A stretch of 64,000 nt of DNA from Gelidibacter gilvus (GCF_004115975.1 NZ_SDDZ01000013.1:42424-106423); one strand, 5' to 3'; positions 35,393-45,756 are shown, numbered from the stretch's first letter. Numbers and translations: made by a program. The notes: generated by a model not told the origin, from the letters alone.

Positions 35393-35456
35393 CCGACTGG
35401 TATTCACCGGCAAATTTCGATTTTTGAAATTTCCGATTGGACTCAAAATATAACTA

Positions 35457-36104
35457 TTGAAACATCTTAAAGACATAAAATTACAACCAAAATGGTTCAT
35501 CAGTGCAGCACTAATTTTTATTGCTGTGTTAGGTGGTGTTTTAGGTCAGCAGAAGTCAACGGTTCCAAATCAGGAAATTGTAGTTCAGTTTGCCAATGAG
35601 AATATCTCTTTAGATGATGCCATACATACCGTTGCTATTGTTGAACATGAACTGCAGCGCATTGGTGTTTCTCATATTCAAATAAGTGAACAGGAAGATG
35701 GCAGGTTGGTCATCAGTTATTATAGTGAGACAAATGTTGAGGGCATTAAAAAAATGCTTTCTGAGCAAAAGGAATTGGCTCTGGGTTTTGTTTCCTCTGA
35801 TAAAAATGAAAAGCCACTACAATTTCCTTCCAAAAAAGGTAGTATCGCTTATAATCTTGATGTTTATGAAATTCAACAAGGTCAGAATTCAGTTTCAGAT
35901 CTAGGCGGAAAGCATGCCTTAGAATTAAAAACGAAGCACCATCGCTTCGTAAATTATAATTTTTACATCCCTTCTTCCGACGCATATCCTGCGATCAATG
36001 AGCACACTTTAAAAGTCAATTTTAGCTTTCAAAGGTACACTGCCATTGCAAAGGAATATCGTTCTCATAAAATCCCAGAGGTCAGGGCAGGTCCTTTATC
36101 TTAA
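35457..36104 (+). CDS. Single-pass membrane protein of unknown function
   Basis: A 215-residue protein starting at TTG; a stop codon lies two codons upstream and no in-frame ATG is near, so TTG is required. One membrane helix (about 13-30) is followed by an extracytoplasmic region with GVSHIQISEQEDGRLVISYY, suggesting an alpha-beta domain. No known family recognised. It has its own promoter. Confidence 0.65.
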   Translation: MKHLKDIKLQPKWFISAALIFIAVLGGVLGQQKSTVPNQEIVVQFANENISLDDAIHTVAIVEHELQRIGVSHIQISEQEDGRLVISYYSETNVEGIKKMLSEQKELALGFVSSDKNEKPLQFPSKKGSIAYNLDVYEIQQGQNSVSDLGGKHALELKTKHHRFVNYNFYIPSSDAYPAINEHTLKVNFSFQRYTAIAKEYRSHKIPEVRAGPLS

Positions 36105-36242
36105 GGGGTTTAAAGTTTCTTTAGGCTTTTTATTACTTCCCTTTTTGTATCCGAATCCAACAATGAGATGTTCAAAAAGCAGATCTCATTCCTATTAAGC
36201 TGCTTAAGCTTTAAACAATTCGTACATAATCATAAAAAACAA

Positions 36243-36272
36243 TTGTCAAATCGTCCGTAAACTCTATATTTG
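36243..36272 (+). promoter_or_regulatory. Promoter for secDF
   Basis: TTG (36243-36245), 19-base spacer, TATATTTG (36265-36272): one of the best-spaced promoters in the window. The ATG is 37 bases downstream. Confidence 0.7.
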
Positions 36273-36308
36273 CGCGTTTAAAAATTTGACTTAAAAAAAA
36301 TTAAAATA

Positions 36309-39293
36309 ATGCAAAACAAAGGATTAGTAAAGCTGTTTGCTGTGTTATTTGGGTTGGTAAGTATCTATCAGCTATCATTTACATTCAAAGCTAACCAAAT
36401 TGAAAATCGTGCCGAAGAAATTGCCGCACGTAAATCTGACGACCCAATACAAAGGGCAGCAGATGAAACAAACTATTTAGATTCGTTATCAAATCAAGAG
36501 GTATTTAATCTTGGTATTGCAAACTATACCTATAATGAGGTAAAAGACAAAGCCATGAATTTGGGTCTTGACCTTAAAGGTGGGATCAACGTTATTCTTG
36601 AAATCTCTGTAAAAGACATTTTAAAAGGTCTTTCAAACAACAGTAAAGATCCTGTTTTCAACAAAGCTTTAGATGATGCATCTGAGCTTCAGAAAACAAG
36701 TCAGAATGCTTATGTTGACGACTTTTTTATCGCTTTTGACAAAATAAAAGGTGATCAAAAATTGGCGTCTCCTGATGTTTTTGCCAACAGAACCTTAAGT
36801 GAGGAAATCACTTTTGATATGTCAGATCGTGCTGTACAGCCTATCATCAGACAAAAAGTAGACGAATCCATTATCTCTGCATTTGAGGTATTGCGTAAAC
36901 GTATTGACAAATTTGGAGTGACTTCTCCAAACATTCAACGTTTAGGAAACACAGGACGAATTCTTGTTGAGCTTCCGGGTGCAAAAGATGTAGAGCGTAT
37001 CAAAAACCTATTGCAAAGTACTGCACAATTGGAGTTTTGGGACGTGTATAAAGGAGAAGAATTCCTTCCTTTCTTAGCACAAGCCAATGAAGCTCTTAAG
37101 CCTTTAGTTAATAAAGATGCTAAAACTGAAATTGCTGATTCTGAAATTGTAACGGACACCATTGATGATGCCGATAGCAGAATTAAAGAATTAACTGGTG
37201 TTATTGATACAGATTCTACCGACGTTGGAGAAAATCCAATTTTAGATCTATTAAGAGGTTACGGTTCTGGCGGTCCAGTTGTGGCAACCTTTGAGGCGAA
37301 AGATAAGGACTTGATCATGGATTATTTGAACATGCCACAAGTGCGTTCTTTATTGCCAGCAGATCAGCGTTATGTGAAATTCGCATGGGGCATTCAAGCT
37401 AAAAACAGCGAGTTTGTTGATTTATATGCTATTAAAGGGAACAGAGAAAACACTCCTGAATTGAGTGGTGCGGTTGTTACTGATGCGCGTCAAGCCTATA
37501 ACCAAAGGAATCAACCTACGGTAAGCATGCAGATGAACAGTAAAGGTGCCAAAATCTGGGAAGAAATGACCGGCAAAGCCTACACGCAACAAAGTCAAAT
37601 TGCGATTGTTCTTGATGATATTGTGTATTCTGCTCCAGGTGTGACTACAGGTCCTATCTCTGGTGGAAATTCTGAGATCTCTGGATCATTTACCCTTAAC
37701 GAAGCTATTGACTTGGCAAACGTTTTAAGAGCTGGTAAATTACCTGCAAAAGCTGATATTGTTCAAGCTGACGAGGTTGGTGCATCATTAGGACAAGAAG
37801 CTATTGAAAGTGGTACGTCTTCCTTCTTGATTGCATTATCATTAGTATTGGTTTGGATGATCATTTACTACGGTAAAGGTGGTCTGTTTGCTGATATTGC
37901 ATTATTGTTGAACATCTTATTGATTTTTGGTGTCCTGTCTGGATTAGGAGCAGTTTTAACACTTCCCGGTTTAGCTGGTATCGTATTGACAATTGGTATG
38001 TCGGTAGATGCGAACGTCATTATCTTCGAGCGTATTAAGGAAGAGTTAGCCAAAGGAAAAAGTCAGCGTGAAGCCGTAAAAGATGGCTTTAGTAATGCGT
38101 TGTCTTCAATTTTGGACGCCAACATCACCACCTTATTAACGGCAATTATCTTATTTGTGTTTGGTACAGGTCCTATCAAAGGTTTCGCAACCACCTTAAT
38201 TATTGGTATTGTAACTTCATTGTTTACTGCAATTTTTATCACAAGATTATTGGTAGATTGGTATGTTGATAAGGGTAAGAATTTAACTTTTACGACAGTA
38301 GTTACCAAGGGGCTTTTCCAAAATATGAATATCGATTTCATCAGTAAAAGAAAAGTATCCTATATTGTATCTGCCATAGCAATTCTTTTGAGCTTGTTTT
38401 CATTATTTACTAAAAACTTGGATCAAGGTATTGACTTTGTTGGAGGTAGAACTTTTCAAATACGTTTTGCTCAAGAGGTGAATCCTGAAGAAGTAAAAGA
38501 TGACGTTTTGAAGGTTTTTGGAAGTGCTGAGGTAAAAACAATTGGAAGCTCTCACCAGTTAAAAATATCTACTAAATATTTGGTAGATGTCAATACTGCA
38601 GAAGCGGATGAACAAGTACAATCAGAACTTTTTGAAACCTTAATCCCATACCTTCCAAAAGGAATGACCTATGAAGACTTTAAAGTAGGCTCAGGAGATC
38701 AGAAGATAGGGAAGATGTTCTCAAGTAAAGTGAGTCCAACAATTGCTGATGATATCAAAACGGAGTCGTTCTGGGCAGTCATCGGATCATTGGTGGTAGT
38801 ATTCTTATATATCTTATTGCGATTCAAAAGATGGCAATTCTCACTTGGTGCGGTTGCGGCAGTATTCCATGACGTTATTATTGTATTGGGTATCTTCTCA
38901 TTTGCGTATACATTTATGCCTTTCTCAATGGAAATTGATCAAGCATTTATCGCGGCAATTTTGACGGTGATTGGATATTCGTTGAACGATACGGTAATCA
39001 TCTTTGACCGGGTTAGAGAGACCGTTTTAGAACGTGGTGGCTTTGCAGGTGGACGTAATATCAATTTTGCAATTAACAGTACCATTAGTAGAACGTTAAA
39101 TACCTCATTAACAACTTTGGTGGTATTACTGGCGATGTTCCTATTAGGAGCGGATTCATTAAGAGGATTACTATTTGCTATTATAGTTGGTATTGTGGTA
39201 GGAACCTACTCATCCATCTTTATAGCAACTCCATTAATGTATGATACCTTAAAAAATAAGGGTGAAGTGATTGATGAAAATTCAAAAATATAA
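36309..39293 (+). CDS. secDF: Fused protein translocase subunit SecDF
   Basis: A 994-residue fusion of SecD and SecF, the proton-driven auxiliary of the Sec translocon. SecD comes first: N-terminal helix, P1 periplasmic domain, LGLDLKGGINV (motif D1), and helices with IGMSVDANVIIFERIKEE. SecF begins near residue 680 with its own DQGIDFVGGRTFQIRF and ends with AAILTVIGYSLNDTVIIFDR. Twelve helices in all. Fusion is standard in Bacteroidota. Monocistronic. Confidence 0.97.
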   Translation: MQNKGLVKLFAVLFGLVSIYQLSFTFKANQIENRAEEIAARKSDDPIQRAADETNYLDSLSNQEVFNLGIANYTYNEVKDKAMNLGLDLKGGINVILEISVKDILKGLSNNSKDPVFNKALDDASELQKTSQNAYVDDFFIAFDKIKGDQKLASPDVFANRTLSEEITFDMSDRAVQPIIRQKVDESIISAFEVLRKRIDKFGVTSPNIQRLGNTGRILVELPGAKDVERIKNLLQSTAQLEFWDVYKGEEFLPFLAQANEALKPLVNKDAKTEIADSEIVTDTIDDADSRIKELTGVIDTDSTDVGENPILDLLRGYGSGGPVVATFEAKDKDLIMDYLNMPQVRSLLPADQRYVKFAWGIQAKNSEFVDLYAIKGNRENTPELSGAVVTDARQAYNQRNQPTVSMQMNSKGAKIWEEMTGKAYTQQSQIAIVLDDIVYSAPGVTTGPISGGNSEISGSFTLNEAIDLANVLRAGKLPAKADIVQADEVGASLGQEAIESGTSSFLIALSLVLVWMIIYYGKGGLFADIALLLNILLIFGVLSGLGAVLTLPGLAGIVLTIGMSVDANVIIFERIKEELAKGKSQREAVKDGFSNALSSILDANITTLLTAIILFVFGTGPIKGFATTLIIGIVTSLFTAIFITRLLVDWYVDKGKNLTFTTVVTKGLFQNMNIDFISKRKVSYIVSAIAILLSLFSLFTKNLDQGIDFVGGRTFQIRFAQEVNPEEVKDDVLKVFGSAEVKTIGSSHQLKISTKYLVDVNTAEADEQVQSELFETLIPYLPKGMTYEDFKVGSGDQKIGKMFSSKVSPTIADDIKTESFWAVIGSLVVVFLYILLRFKRWQFSLGAVAAVFHDVIIVLGIFSFAYTFMPFSMEIDQAFIAAILTVIGYSLNDTVIIFDRVRETVLERGGFAGGRNINFAINSTISRTLNTSLTTLVVLLAMFLLGADSLRGLLFAIIVGIVVGTYSSIFIATPLMYDTLKNKGEVIDENSKI

Positions 39294-39708
39294 GTTCATT
39301 ATAAAGTATTAAAATTGAAAAATGCCGCTCCTAGAGTGGCATTTTTTTATGTTTTAAAGTGATCAGACTACAACTCTTAAGTACTATTTAAACTACCCAG
39401 CGGACAGTTGAAAGTTGTAGTTTATTTCGTGCCAACGGAATGAATTTTGATTAGAAAATGCACAAAGGCTTAAAAAAAGACGTGTTATACTTATGAAATC
39501 TCCTTTTTGTAGATAGGAAGTGCTCTCAAAGGAATTTGAAGTATTTGAATGATTCGATTGATTCGATTGACCTGGGTGCAAAACATCTCGAGGGATTAAT
39601 CAAGAACTAAAGACGAAGAAGGTTATTTAAGTTGCTTATTTAATCTTTAAACTAGTTTCAATTTCAATTTCAACTTCAACTTCAACTTCAATTTCATCAT
39701 CTTCAACT
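39294..39708. other. secDF-DUF192 intergenic region
   Basis: Holds the secDF terminator, a pair of 9-base repeats (GATTCGATT twice, 39551-39568) and a hexamer array at the right end. The minus-strand frame at 39393-39581 is low-complexity and has no coding signs. Confidence 0.65.
39317..39348 (+). terminator. Terminator of secDF
   Basis: 10-bp stem AATGCCGCTC/GAGTGGCATT (one wobble), 3-base loop, run of T. Confidence 0.8.
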
Positions 39709-39711
39709 TCA
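39654..39711 (-). repeat. GAARTT hexamer array starting on the DUF192 stop codon
   Basis: Read on the minus strand from the stop: TGAAGTTGAAGATGATGAAA then repeated TTGAAG and TTGAAA units. The opening matches the array on the ctlX stop codon almost base for base. Confidence 0.85.
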
Positions 39712-40206
39712 CTCAACCTTTCTATACTCAATTTTATCTCCTACAGCCAATTGCCATTGATCTGCCAACCCCGCATTGATTTCCAGAACATATTTGGCAG
39801 GAACATTTGATGGCAATGAACTTTCGTTATTGGGCTGAGCATTCTTTTGGAAACTCACTATTGATTTATCGGCATTGATATAAATGATATCCAACGGAAT
39901 GTTGGTGTTTTTCATATAAAATGAGCGTAAATCCTCATCAGGAAATACAAATAGCATGCCTTGGAGTTGTCCCATTTCATCACGGTACATAAGACCTGTT
40001 TGGGTTTTGTACTCGTCATCGGCAATTTCTATATCTAAAATCTTTATGATGCTGTCATTGGCAGTTTTTAGCACGAGCTCTGCTTCTTTTTTAAATTCGA
40101 TGACCAACGGCTTGATCGTTTTTTGCTCCTCTTTACAACTTTGAAACTGTAAGCAGGAAACGCTTAAAGCAATCATCACTACGAATTTTAACGCAGGATT
40201 TTTCAT
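39709..40206 (-). CDS. DUF192 lipoprotein
   Basis: A 165-residue lipoprotein (lipobox FQSC, Cys24) with a DUF192 domain: IEIADDEYKTQTGLMYRDEM, GMLFVFPDEDLRSFYMKNT and PLDIIYINAD, plus AKYVLEINAGLADQW. The family is small, beta-rich and of unclear function. Its ATG overlaps the lgt stop by four bases, so it is translated with the enzyme that would lipidate it. The stop codon lies within a hexamer array. Confidence 0.9.
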   Translation of the reverse strand: MKNPALKFVVMIALSVSCLQFQSCKEEQKTIKPLVIEFKKEAELVLKTANDSIIKILDIEIADDEYKTQTGLMYRDEMGQLQGMLFVFPDEDLRSFYMKNTNIPLDIIYINADKSIVSFQKNAQPNNESSLPSNVPAKYVLEINAGLADQWQLAVGDKIEYRKVE

Positions 40207-41036
40207 GATGCAAGTTGTTTTTTTGGTTTATAAAAGAACATAAAATACAAACCAATTAAGATAAAAGGAATACTAAGCATCTGACCCGTATTGAGTGCTG
40301 AAGTTGCTATATATTCATGTTCACTTTGGGGTTCTTTGACGAATTCCACAAAAAACCGCACCACCCAAAGCAGGACTAAAAAGAGACCAAAAAGAAACCC
40401 TTGTTGCTCACTCTTTTTACTTTTCCAATAAAAAAGCCAAAGTGCAATAAATACAAAAATATAACAGAATGCCTCATAAAGTTGTGCCGCGTGTCTTGGA
40501 AAAGCTTCCCCATTCTGCACGAATACAACTCCAAAATCAGTTCCAGTCGGTTTGCCTACAATTTCAGAATTGATAAAATTTCCAAGTCTTACAAAAACAG
40601 CACCTGCAGCCACAGGAATGACTACCCTGTCCAAGATCCAAAGAACTGATTTACGCAACACTTTCTTGTTGTAAAGGTACATGGAGATAATCATACCAAT
40701 AGCTGCGCCATGACTCGCCAAACCTTGAAATCCGGTGAATTCAAATCCTCCCTTAAATTTAAAAGGTAAAAATATGCTGAAGAAATCTTCGGAAATCAAT
40801 TCGCGTTGGTAAAAAAGTACATGACCCAAACGAGCGCCAAGCATAATGCCTATTACCGAATAGATAAATAAGGAGTCTAAGGATTCTTCAGATTGGCTTT
40901 CATTTTTATAAATCCGCTTCATGATTAAAAAACCCAAAACGAAGGCTACAATCCACATCACACTATAAAAGTGTAATGTAAAACCAAGAATATCGATACC
41001 TTTTGTAGGATCCCAGACAATTTTAAGTGCGTGCAT
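40203..41036 (-). CDS. lgt: Prolipoprotein diacylglyceryl transferase
   Basis: Transfers diacylglycerol from phosphatidylglycerol to the lipobox Cys, the first step of lipoprotein maturation. The 277-residue protein (start taken at 41036, MHALKIVWDP; a further upstream Met adds 19 hydrophobic residues) has seven helices, GLASHGAAIGMI with the essential His, and RLGNFINSEIVG, the Lgt signature. Coupled to the DUF192 lipoprotein downstream. Many lipoproteins in the window are its likely substrates. Confidence 0.95.
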   Translation of the reverse strand: MHALKIVWDPTKGIDILGFTLHFYSVMWIVAFVLGFLIMKRIYKNESQSEESLDSLFIYSVIGIMLGARLGHVLFYQRELISEDFFSIFLPFKFKGGFEFTGFQGLASHGAAIGMIISMYLYNKKVLRKSVLWILDRVVIPVAAGAVFVRLGNFINSEIVGKPTGTDFGVVFVQNGEAFPRHAAQLYEAFCYIFVFIALWLFYWKSKKSEQQGFLFGLFLVLLWVVRFFVEFVKEPQSEHEYIATSALNTGQMLSIPFILIGLYFMFFYKPKKQLAS

Positions 41037-41262
41037 GAAGTAAAATTTAATTAGAAGGGTAAATATAATATTTTGAAAAGTAATAAGCGCCAATGCTATT
41101 GAATTTTACAAAAGCTTTAGTAAACGGAGACAATTATTACTAATAATAAGAAGTGAATTTTGGTCGTAGAGATACCCGACCTGTGAGATTGATCCAAATT
41201 TTTTTTGAGTGGTAAAACTTTAGTGATTTATAAGTTTTAAGATGACTAAATAGTACGTGCTC

Positions 41263-41499
41263 TTATTTGTCCTCACTATCTGGCACAGGGTCATAACCAG
41301 ATTTTCCCCAAGGATGACAACTGAAAATTCGTTTTGTAGCCAACCAGCCACCTTTAAAGAGCCCGTGTTTTTCAAGAGCTTCCTTGGTGTAAGCCGAGCA
41401 GGTAGGTTGAAACCGGCAACTAGCTGGAGTCCATGGTGAAATAAAGGTTTGGTACACCTTAATGAGCAACAAAAACGGATATGTCAATACTTTCTTCAT
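41263..41499 (-). CDS. yidD: Membrane protein insertion efficiency factor YidD
   Basis: A 78-residue protein (from ATG 41499; a TTG four codons earlier is less likely) thought to assist YidC. It has an amphipathic N-terminal helix ([14 protein letters not shown]) and the invariant [19 protein letters not shown] with three Cys when the downstream CHPWG is counted. It lies 37 bases downstream of cysS on the same strand. Confidence 0.93.
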   Translation of the reverse strand: MKKVLTYPFLLLIKVYQTFISPWTPASCRFQPTCSAYTKEALEKHGLFKGGWLATKRIFSCHPWGKSGYDPVPDSEDK

Positions 41500-41535
41500 C
41501 ACAGTGCGCAAGGTCTTATCCTATGGAAACGATTT

Positions 41536-43017
41536 TTAATTAGTCGTGAACGTCGTTCCTTCCTTTCCGTCGTTCAATTGAATGCCTGCAGCAGCGAGTT
41601 CATCACGGATCTTGTCGGAGGTGGCAAAATCTTTATTAGCCCTGGCTTCCTGTCTCAATTGGATCAAAAGTTCTACAGCACCTGAAAGTTTCTCTGTTCC
41701 ACTTTCCGATGACGTGGCGTTGACCAATCCTAAGACATCAAATGCGAAGGTGTGAACCGTTTTCTTTAGTAATGTTAAATCATCTTGCGTAATCGTGGCA
41801 ATACCTTCTTTTATTTGATTGATGAATTTAACCGCTTCAAACAAATTCGCGATGAGTATTGGCGTATTGAAATCGTCATTCATCGCATCGTAGCACTTTT
41901 GTCGCCATTCCTCAATATTGAATGTTGAGGTGGTTGATGAGGTCAATTCTTCCAAAGCATCAATGGCGTCCATCAATCTGAAAAAACCTTTCTCGCTTGC
42001 TAAAAGTCCGTTATTGGTGAAATCCAAGATGCTTCTATAATGCGCCTGAAGCATGAAAAATCTCGCAACACTTGGCGTAAACGCTTTTGTGATGTGGGGA
42101 TTGTCTCCTGAGAAGATTTCCGTTGGCAAAATAAAATTCCCAGTGGATTTTGCCATTTTCTTGCCATTCATAATCAACATATTGGCATGCATCCAATAAT
42201 TAACGGGCGCTTTATCATTACAGGCTTCGGCTTGGGCAATTTCACACTCGTGATGCGGGAATTTCAAATCCATTCCACCACCATGAATATCGAACTGTTC
42301 GCCCAAATATTTTGTACTCATTGCGGTACACTCTAAATGCCAGCCTGGGAAACCATCACTCCATGGCGATGGCCAGCGCATAATATGCAATGGTTCGGCT
42401 TTTTTCCAAAGTGCAAAGTCCTGTGGGTTTTTCTTATCACTCTGACCGTCAAGATCACGGGAATTGTGCATCAGATCTTCAATATTTCTCTTGCTTAAAA
42501 TTCCGTAAGGCTTGGTTTCGTTATATTTTATAACATCAAAATAAACAGATCCATTAACCTCATAAGCCAAGCCTTTTTCAAGAATGACTTTGATGATTTC
42601 AATTTGCTCTATAATATGACCTGTAGCTGTAGGCTCAATGCTTGGTGGTAAAAAATTGAACTTATTGAGAACATTATGAAAATCCACAGTATAGCGCTGC
42701 ACAACTTCCATAGGTTCAATTTCCTCTAAACGTGCTCTTTTTGCGATGCGGTCTTCACCAACGTCGGCATCATTTTCCAAATGTCCAGCATCTGTAATAT
42801 TTCTTACAAATCGGACTTTATATCCCAAATGCTTTAGATATCTAAAAATCACATCAAAAGACATAAATGTCCTCACATTTCCCAAATGCACATTACTATA
42901 TACAGTAGGTCCACAAACGTACATCCCTACATAGCCTTCGCTTATAGGTGTGAACGTCTCTTTTTCTCCTGATAATGAATTGTATATTTTTATGTGATTG
43001 TCTTTGTAAAGTGGCAT
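41536..43017 (-). CDS. cysS: Cysteinyl-tRNA synthetase
   Basis: Class I synthetase for tRNA-Cys. In 493 residues: zinc ligands C35 (YVCGPTVYS), C230 and H255 (KFPHHECE), HIGH-type motif HLGN (44-47), [10 protein letters not shown], and KMAKS (287-291). All catalytic elements are intact. Upstream lies an unusual nested inverted repeat (43108-43155). yidD follows, probably on the same transcript. Confidence 0.97.
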   Translation of the reverse strand: MPLYKDNHIKIYNSLSGEKETFTPISEGYVGMYVCGPTVYSNVHLGNVRTFMSFDVIFRYLKHLGYKVRFVRNITDAGHLENDADVGEDRIAKRARLEEIEPMEVVQRYTVDFHNVLNKFNFLPPSIEPTATGHIIEQIEIIKVILEKGLAYEVNGSVYFDVIKYNETKPYGILSKRNIEDLMHNSRDLDGQSDKKNPQDFALWKKAEPLHIMRWPSPWSDGFPGWHLECTAMSTKYLGEQFDIHGGGMDLKFPHHECEIAQAEACNDKAPVNYWMHANMLIMNGKKMAKSTGNFILPTEIFSGDNPHITKAFTPSVARFFMLQAHYRSILDFTNNGLLASEKGFFRLMDAIDALEELTSSTTSTFNIEEWRQKCYDAMNDDFNTPILIANLFEAVKFINQIKEGIATITQDDLTLLKKTVHTFAFDVLGLVNATSSESGTEKLSGAVELLIQLRQEARANKDFATSDKIRDELAAAGIQLNDGKEGTTFTTN

Positions 43018-43107
43018 TGATGTAAGGTGTTTGATGTGGTTGTTTATTATGGATTCAATAGCTTTTATTGCGCTTAAATAGTTTTCTTCAGATGAAAATC
43101 AATCGGT

Positions 43108-43155
43108 ACTTTAGATTTTTACCGCTAATTGGAAACTTGTTTCCAAATCTAAAGT
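43108..43155. repeat. Nested inverted repeat upstream of cysS
   Basis: Outer arms ACTTTAGATTT and AAATCTAAAGT (11 bp, perfect) enclose an inner hairpin TTGGAAAC/GTTTCCAA (8 bp, perfect, 2-base gap). The two stems share two bases. No T-run follows on either strand. Confidence 0.7.
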
Positions 43156-43276
43156 TTTTCATAGGAAACTATAGGCATGATTTTAAATGCTTGAATTGTT
43201 TTACTAAAAGTAGTTTATTGTATCAGAATTAAAAAATAAAATCAGATTGACAACTGGTAACTTTAAAGCATTCAAA

Positions 43277-43954
43277 TTAAAAATCAGTGTCTAATTTGAT
43301 ATAATCTAAAAATTCACGACGGGTTTCTGGATTTTTAAACTGGCCACCAAATTCTGAAGTGACTGTGCTGCTTGCCACATCTCTAATCCCACGTGAGTTG
43401 ACGCATAAATGTTTGGCATCCATGACGCAGGCTACATCTTCAGTGCCAAGTGCTTCTTGTAATTCTTTCACAATTTGAATTGTGAGGCGCTCTTGAACCT
43501 GAGGTCGTTTGGCGTAATAGTCAACAATTCTATTCATTTTAGAAAGTCCTATTACGGTACCATTGCTAATATATGCCACATGTGCCTTGCCTACTATTGG
43601 TAGTAAATGGTGTTCACAAGTGGAGTATACGGTGATATTTTTTTCAACCAACATTTCACCATATTTATATTTGTTATCAAAGGTGGATGCATTTGGTTTT
43701 TTATCAGGACTCAAGCCGCCAAATATTTCTTTAACAAACATTTTTGCAACACGTAAAGGCGTTCCTTTAAGACTGTCGTCATTAAGATCGAGACCTAATG
43801 TTTCTAGGATATGCCTTACATCGTCCTTGATAATGTCTATTTTCTCGTCAGGAGATAGTTTAAAAGCGTCACTTCGCAAAGGAGTGTCTGCTGAGCTGCC
43901 TACATGGTCATCACCAAAGGCATCAATATCTTGAATGTTCTTATCTGTTTTCAT
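43277..43954 (-). CDS. folE: GTP cyclohydrolase I
   Basis: Converts GTP to dihydroneopterin triphosphate, the entry to folate (and queuosine precursor) synthesis. The 225-residue protein has zinc ligands C113 and H116 in STCEHHLLP and C184 in KHLCVNSRGI, plus GLSKMNRIVDYYAKRPQVQE and the ASSTVTS end. An N-terminal extension of about 35 residues is low-complexity. Monocistronic, with a -7 box 67 bases upstream. Confidence 0.96.
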   Translation of the reverse strand: MKTDKNIQDIDAFGDDHVGSSADTPLRSDAFKLSPDEKIDIIKDDVRHILETLGLDLNDDSLKGTPLRVAKMFVKEIFGGLSPDKKPNASTFDNKYKYGEMLVEKNITVYSTCEHHLLPIVGKAHVAYISNGTVIGLSKMNRIVDYYAKRPQVQERLTIQIVKELQEALGTEDVACVMDAKHLCVNSRGIRDVASSTVTSEFGGQFKNPETRREFLDYIKLDTDF

Positions 43955-44021
43955 AGTCGTTTTGTAAATCGATCAACGTCACAAACTCTGTTAAAGGAGC
44001 AATTTTAGATGAAATAAGGTG

Positions 44022-44029
44022 CAAAGATA
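44022..44029 (-). promoter_or_regulatory. Promoter -7 box for folE
   Basis: Minus-strand TATCTTTG, exact TAnnTTTG match. Confidence 0.55.
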
Positions 44030-44167
44030 AACAAAAATAAAACCATAACATTAGGTTGCCCACATAATTGCTTTTGCATATTCTTGAATTTTAAAGCCTA
44101 TAATTTTAATAGGAAACTCGCTGTTTAATTATTTAATTGTTCAGAATTCCAAGAGGTGTCAAATAGA

Positions 44168-44196
44168 AAAAGCATCCTCGGTTGGAGAATGCTTTT
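44168..44196 (-). terminator. Terminator of the FadL-like gene
   Basis: Stem AAAAGCAT/ATGCTTTT continued by CTC/GAG across one mismatch, 5-base loop; the minus-strand product ends in a T-rich stretch. Confidence 0.65.
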
Positions 44197-44215
44197 ATCA
44201 ATATATTTAAGGGTC

Positions 44216-45727
44216 TTAAAGGCTAAAACCTAAAGTTAGAGTGAAATTTGAATTTTTGGAATCAATATGAGCGGCGTCTGTTAAACCTACGGCGTATAAC
44301 TGTTGATTATAATCTCTTTGAGCGTGATCATAGGCAAGGTCTAATTTGACATTCCCAAAATTAAAGCCCAAGCCAAAAGAGTATCCGTTTAAATCGCCAT
44401 AAAAAGAATTATTTTCATATGGGCTTTCCTCTAATCTGTAACCTCCTCTAAGGCTGACTTGTTTAATTCTATACTCACCACCAATCCTGTAGGTGGAAGC
44501 ATTTTTTAAGGTGTTGCTGATAATGCCGTTCTGAACTGAAAAATAAGGATCAGATGTCGGTTTGAATTTTGTGTTGCCGTAATTCTTTAACGAATAATCA
44601 AAACTGATCAATCCTTGATCGCCAAAAATATAAGCTAAACTTCCAGTGACTTTTCCTGGGGTTTGCAGTTTATAATCTGGATAAACGTTGACAACATAAG
44701 GATCGATAATTACAGAGCTCGCATCATTCATGATGGTTCCAAGATATTGTGTGGTCTCTTCTGATATGGTGTACCAAGTAGGGGAGTTGTAAGACAATCC
44801 AGCCCGGAACTCTTCATTTATTTTTGCAATCGCACCCAACTGGAATGAAAATCCACTCCCTATTGTTGACAGTGCATTTTGAAACCTCACATCTCTTACC
44901 AAAGAACCAGAATTGTTGTTGGTTTCGTGAATGTCAGTAAACTTATCGTAATTGATGAAATGAGAATTCAGATTCAGTCCAAAATAAAAATTTTCACCGT
45001 ATTGCGTGGATGCATTAAAGCTGAATTTACCGTTATAACCTGAAGCGGCATAGATGTATCCTTGGTCAAAGTTATTTCCAACAATATTGGAAGCGTATGA
45101 TGTGTTATCATCTGCGTCCATTCCAGGTTCAAGAATATAGGATTCGTAACCCAAAAAGGCTTGTTGATTCCCAAATCCGTACAATCTGTTGATTTCGGAA
45201 TACGCGGTGGATAAACTTTCATTATCAAGAGCGGACATCTGATCCAGTCTTACACCTTGTGCATGACTAAGAAAATACTCGCCAATAGAATTGGTAGGAT
45301 TGACGCCTCTAACATTCCAGGAATTCTCAAAATTGGATATTTTATCGTAGGCAACACCAAGCGAAAACTTTTTCCAAGGAGAATTAGAATTTGTATTATT
45401 AAAGACGAATGCTGCTCCTGTTTGATTGAGATCAAATTTAGAATCTGATGATGAACTTGCACCATTGAAATAATTGAGATTATTTTTAGTACCTAAATTT
45501 GATATGGAAATTGAAGCATGACTTGTAGTGAAAATTGACGATCCCGCAGGATTGATGCTCACGGCAGACATATCGCCACCAAGTGCTCCAAATGCGCCAC
45601 TCATGCTTCTAAATCTTGCAGTTCCCTGGACTTCATCTTGTGAATATCTAACGGCATCAGTAATATCCTGAGCCATAATACTAGACATAGAAAGGGCAGC
45701 TATGAACAGTAAATTTAACTTTTTCAT
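44216..45727 (-). CDS. FadL/TodX-like outer membrane transport protein
   Basis: A 503-residue outer membrane beta-barrel. Signal peptide 1-19 (IMAQ). The N-terminal hatch carries GTARFRSMSGAFGALGGDMSAVSINPAGSSIF, which matches the FadL NPA signature. The rest alternates hydrophobic and polar residues over about 14 strands, ending in a phenylalanine-type barrel end (TLTLGFSL). FadL proteins move hydrophobic molecules across the outer membrane; the substrate here is unknown. It is 29 bases downstream of the lipoprotein gene. Confidence 0.85.
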   Translation of the reverse strand: MKKLNLLFIAALSMSSIMAQDITDAVRYSQDEVQGTARFRSMSGAFGALGGDMSAVSINPAGSSIFTTSHASISISNLGTKNNLNYFNGASSSSDSKFDLNQTGAAFVFNNTNSNSPWKKFSLGVAYDKISNFENSWNVRGVNPTNSIGEYFLSHAQGVRLDQMSALDNESLSTAYSEINRLYGFGNQQAFLGYESYILEPGMDADDNTSYASNIVGNNFDQGYIYAASGYNGKFSFNASTQYGENFYFGLNLNSHFINYDKFTDIHETNNNSGSLVRDVRFQNALSTIGSGFSFQLGAIAKINEEFRAGLSYNSPTWYTISEETTQYLGTIMNDASSVIIDPYVVNVYPDYKLQTPGKVTGSLAYIFGDQGLISFDYSLKNYGNTKFKPTSDPYFSVQNGIISNTLKNASTYRIGGEYRIKQVSLRGGYRLEESPYENNSFYGDLNGYSFGLGFNFGNVKLDLAYDHAQRDYNQQLYAVGLTDAAHIDSKNSNFTLTLGFSL

Positions 45728-45756
45728 AATTTTAATTTATTTGATTTGGAAATTTT

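Noticed and set aside
39393..39581. 62-residue minus-strand frame (MHPGQSNQSNHSNTSNS...)
   Set aside because: Its Ser/Asn/His run is only the translation of the GATTCGATT repeat, and it has no promoter, homologue-like motif or codon bias.
43018..43276. T-box-like riboswitch upstream of cysS
   Set aside because: No T-box sequence, specifier loop or terminator/antiterminator pair; the structure is a nested palindrome only.
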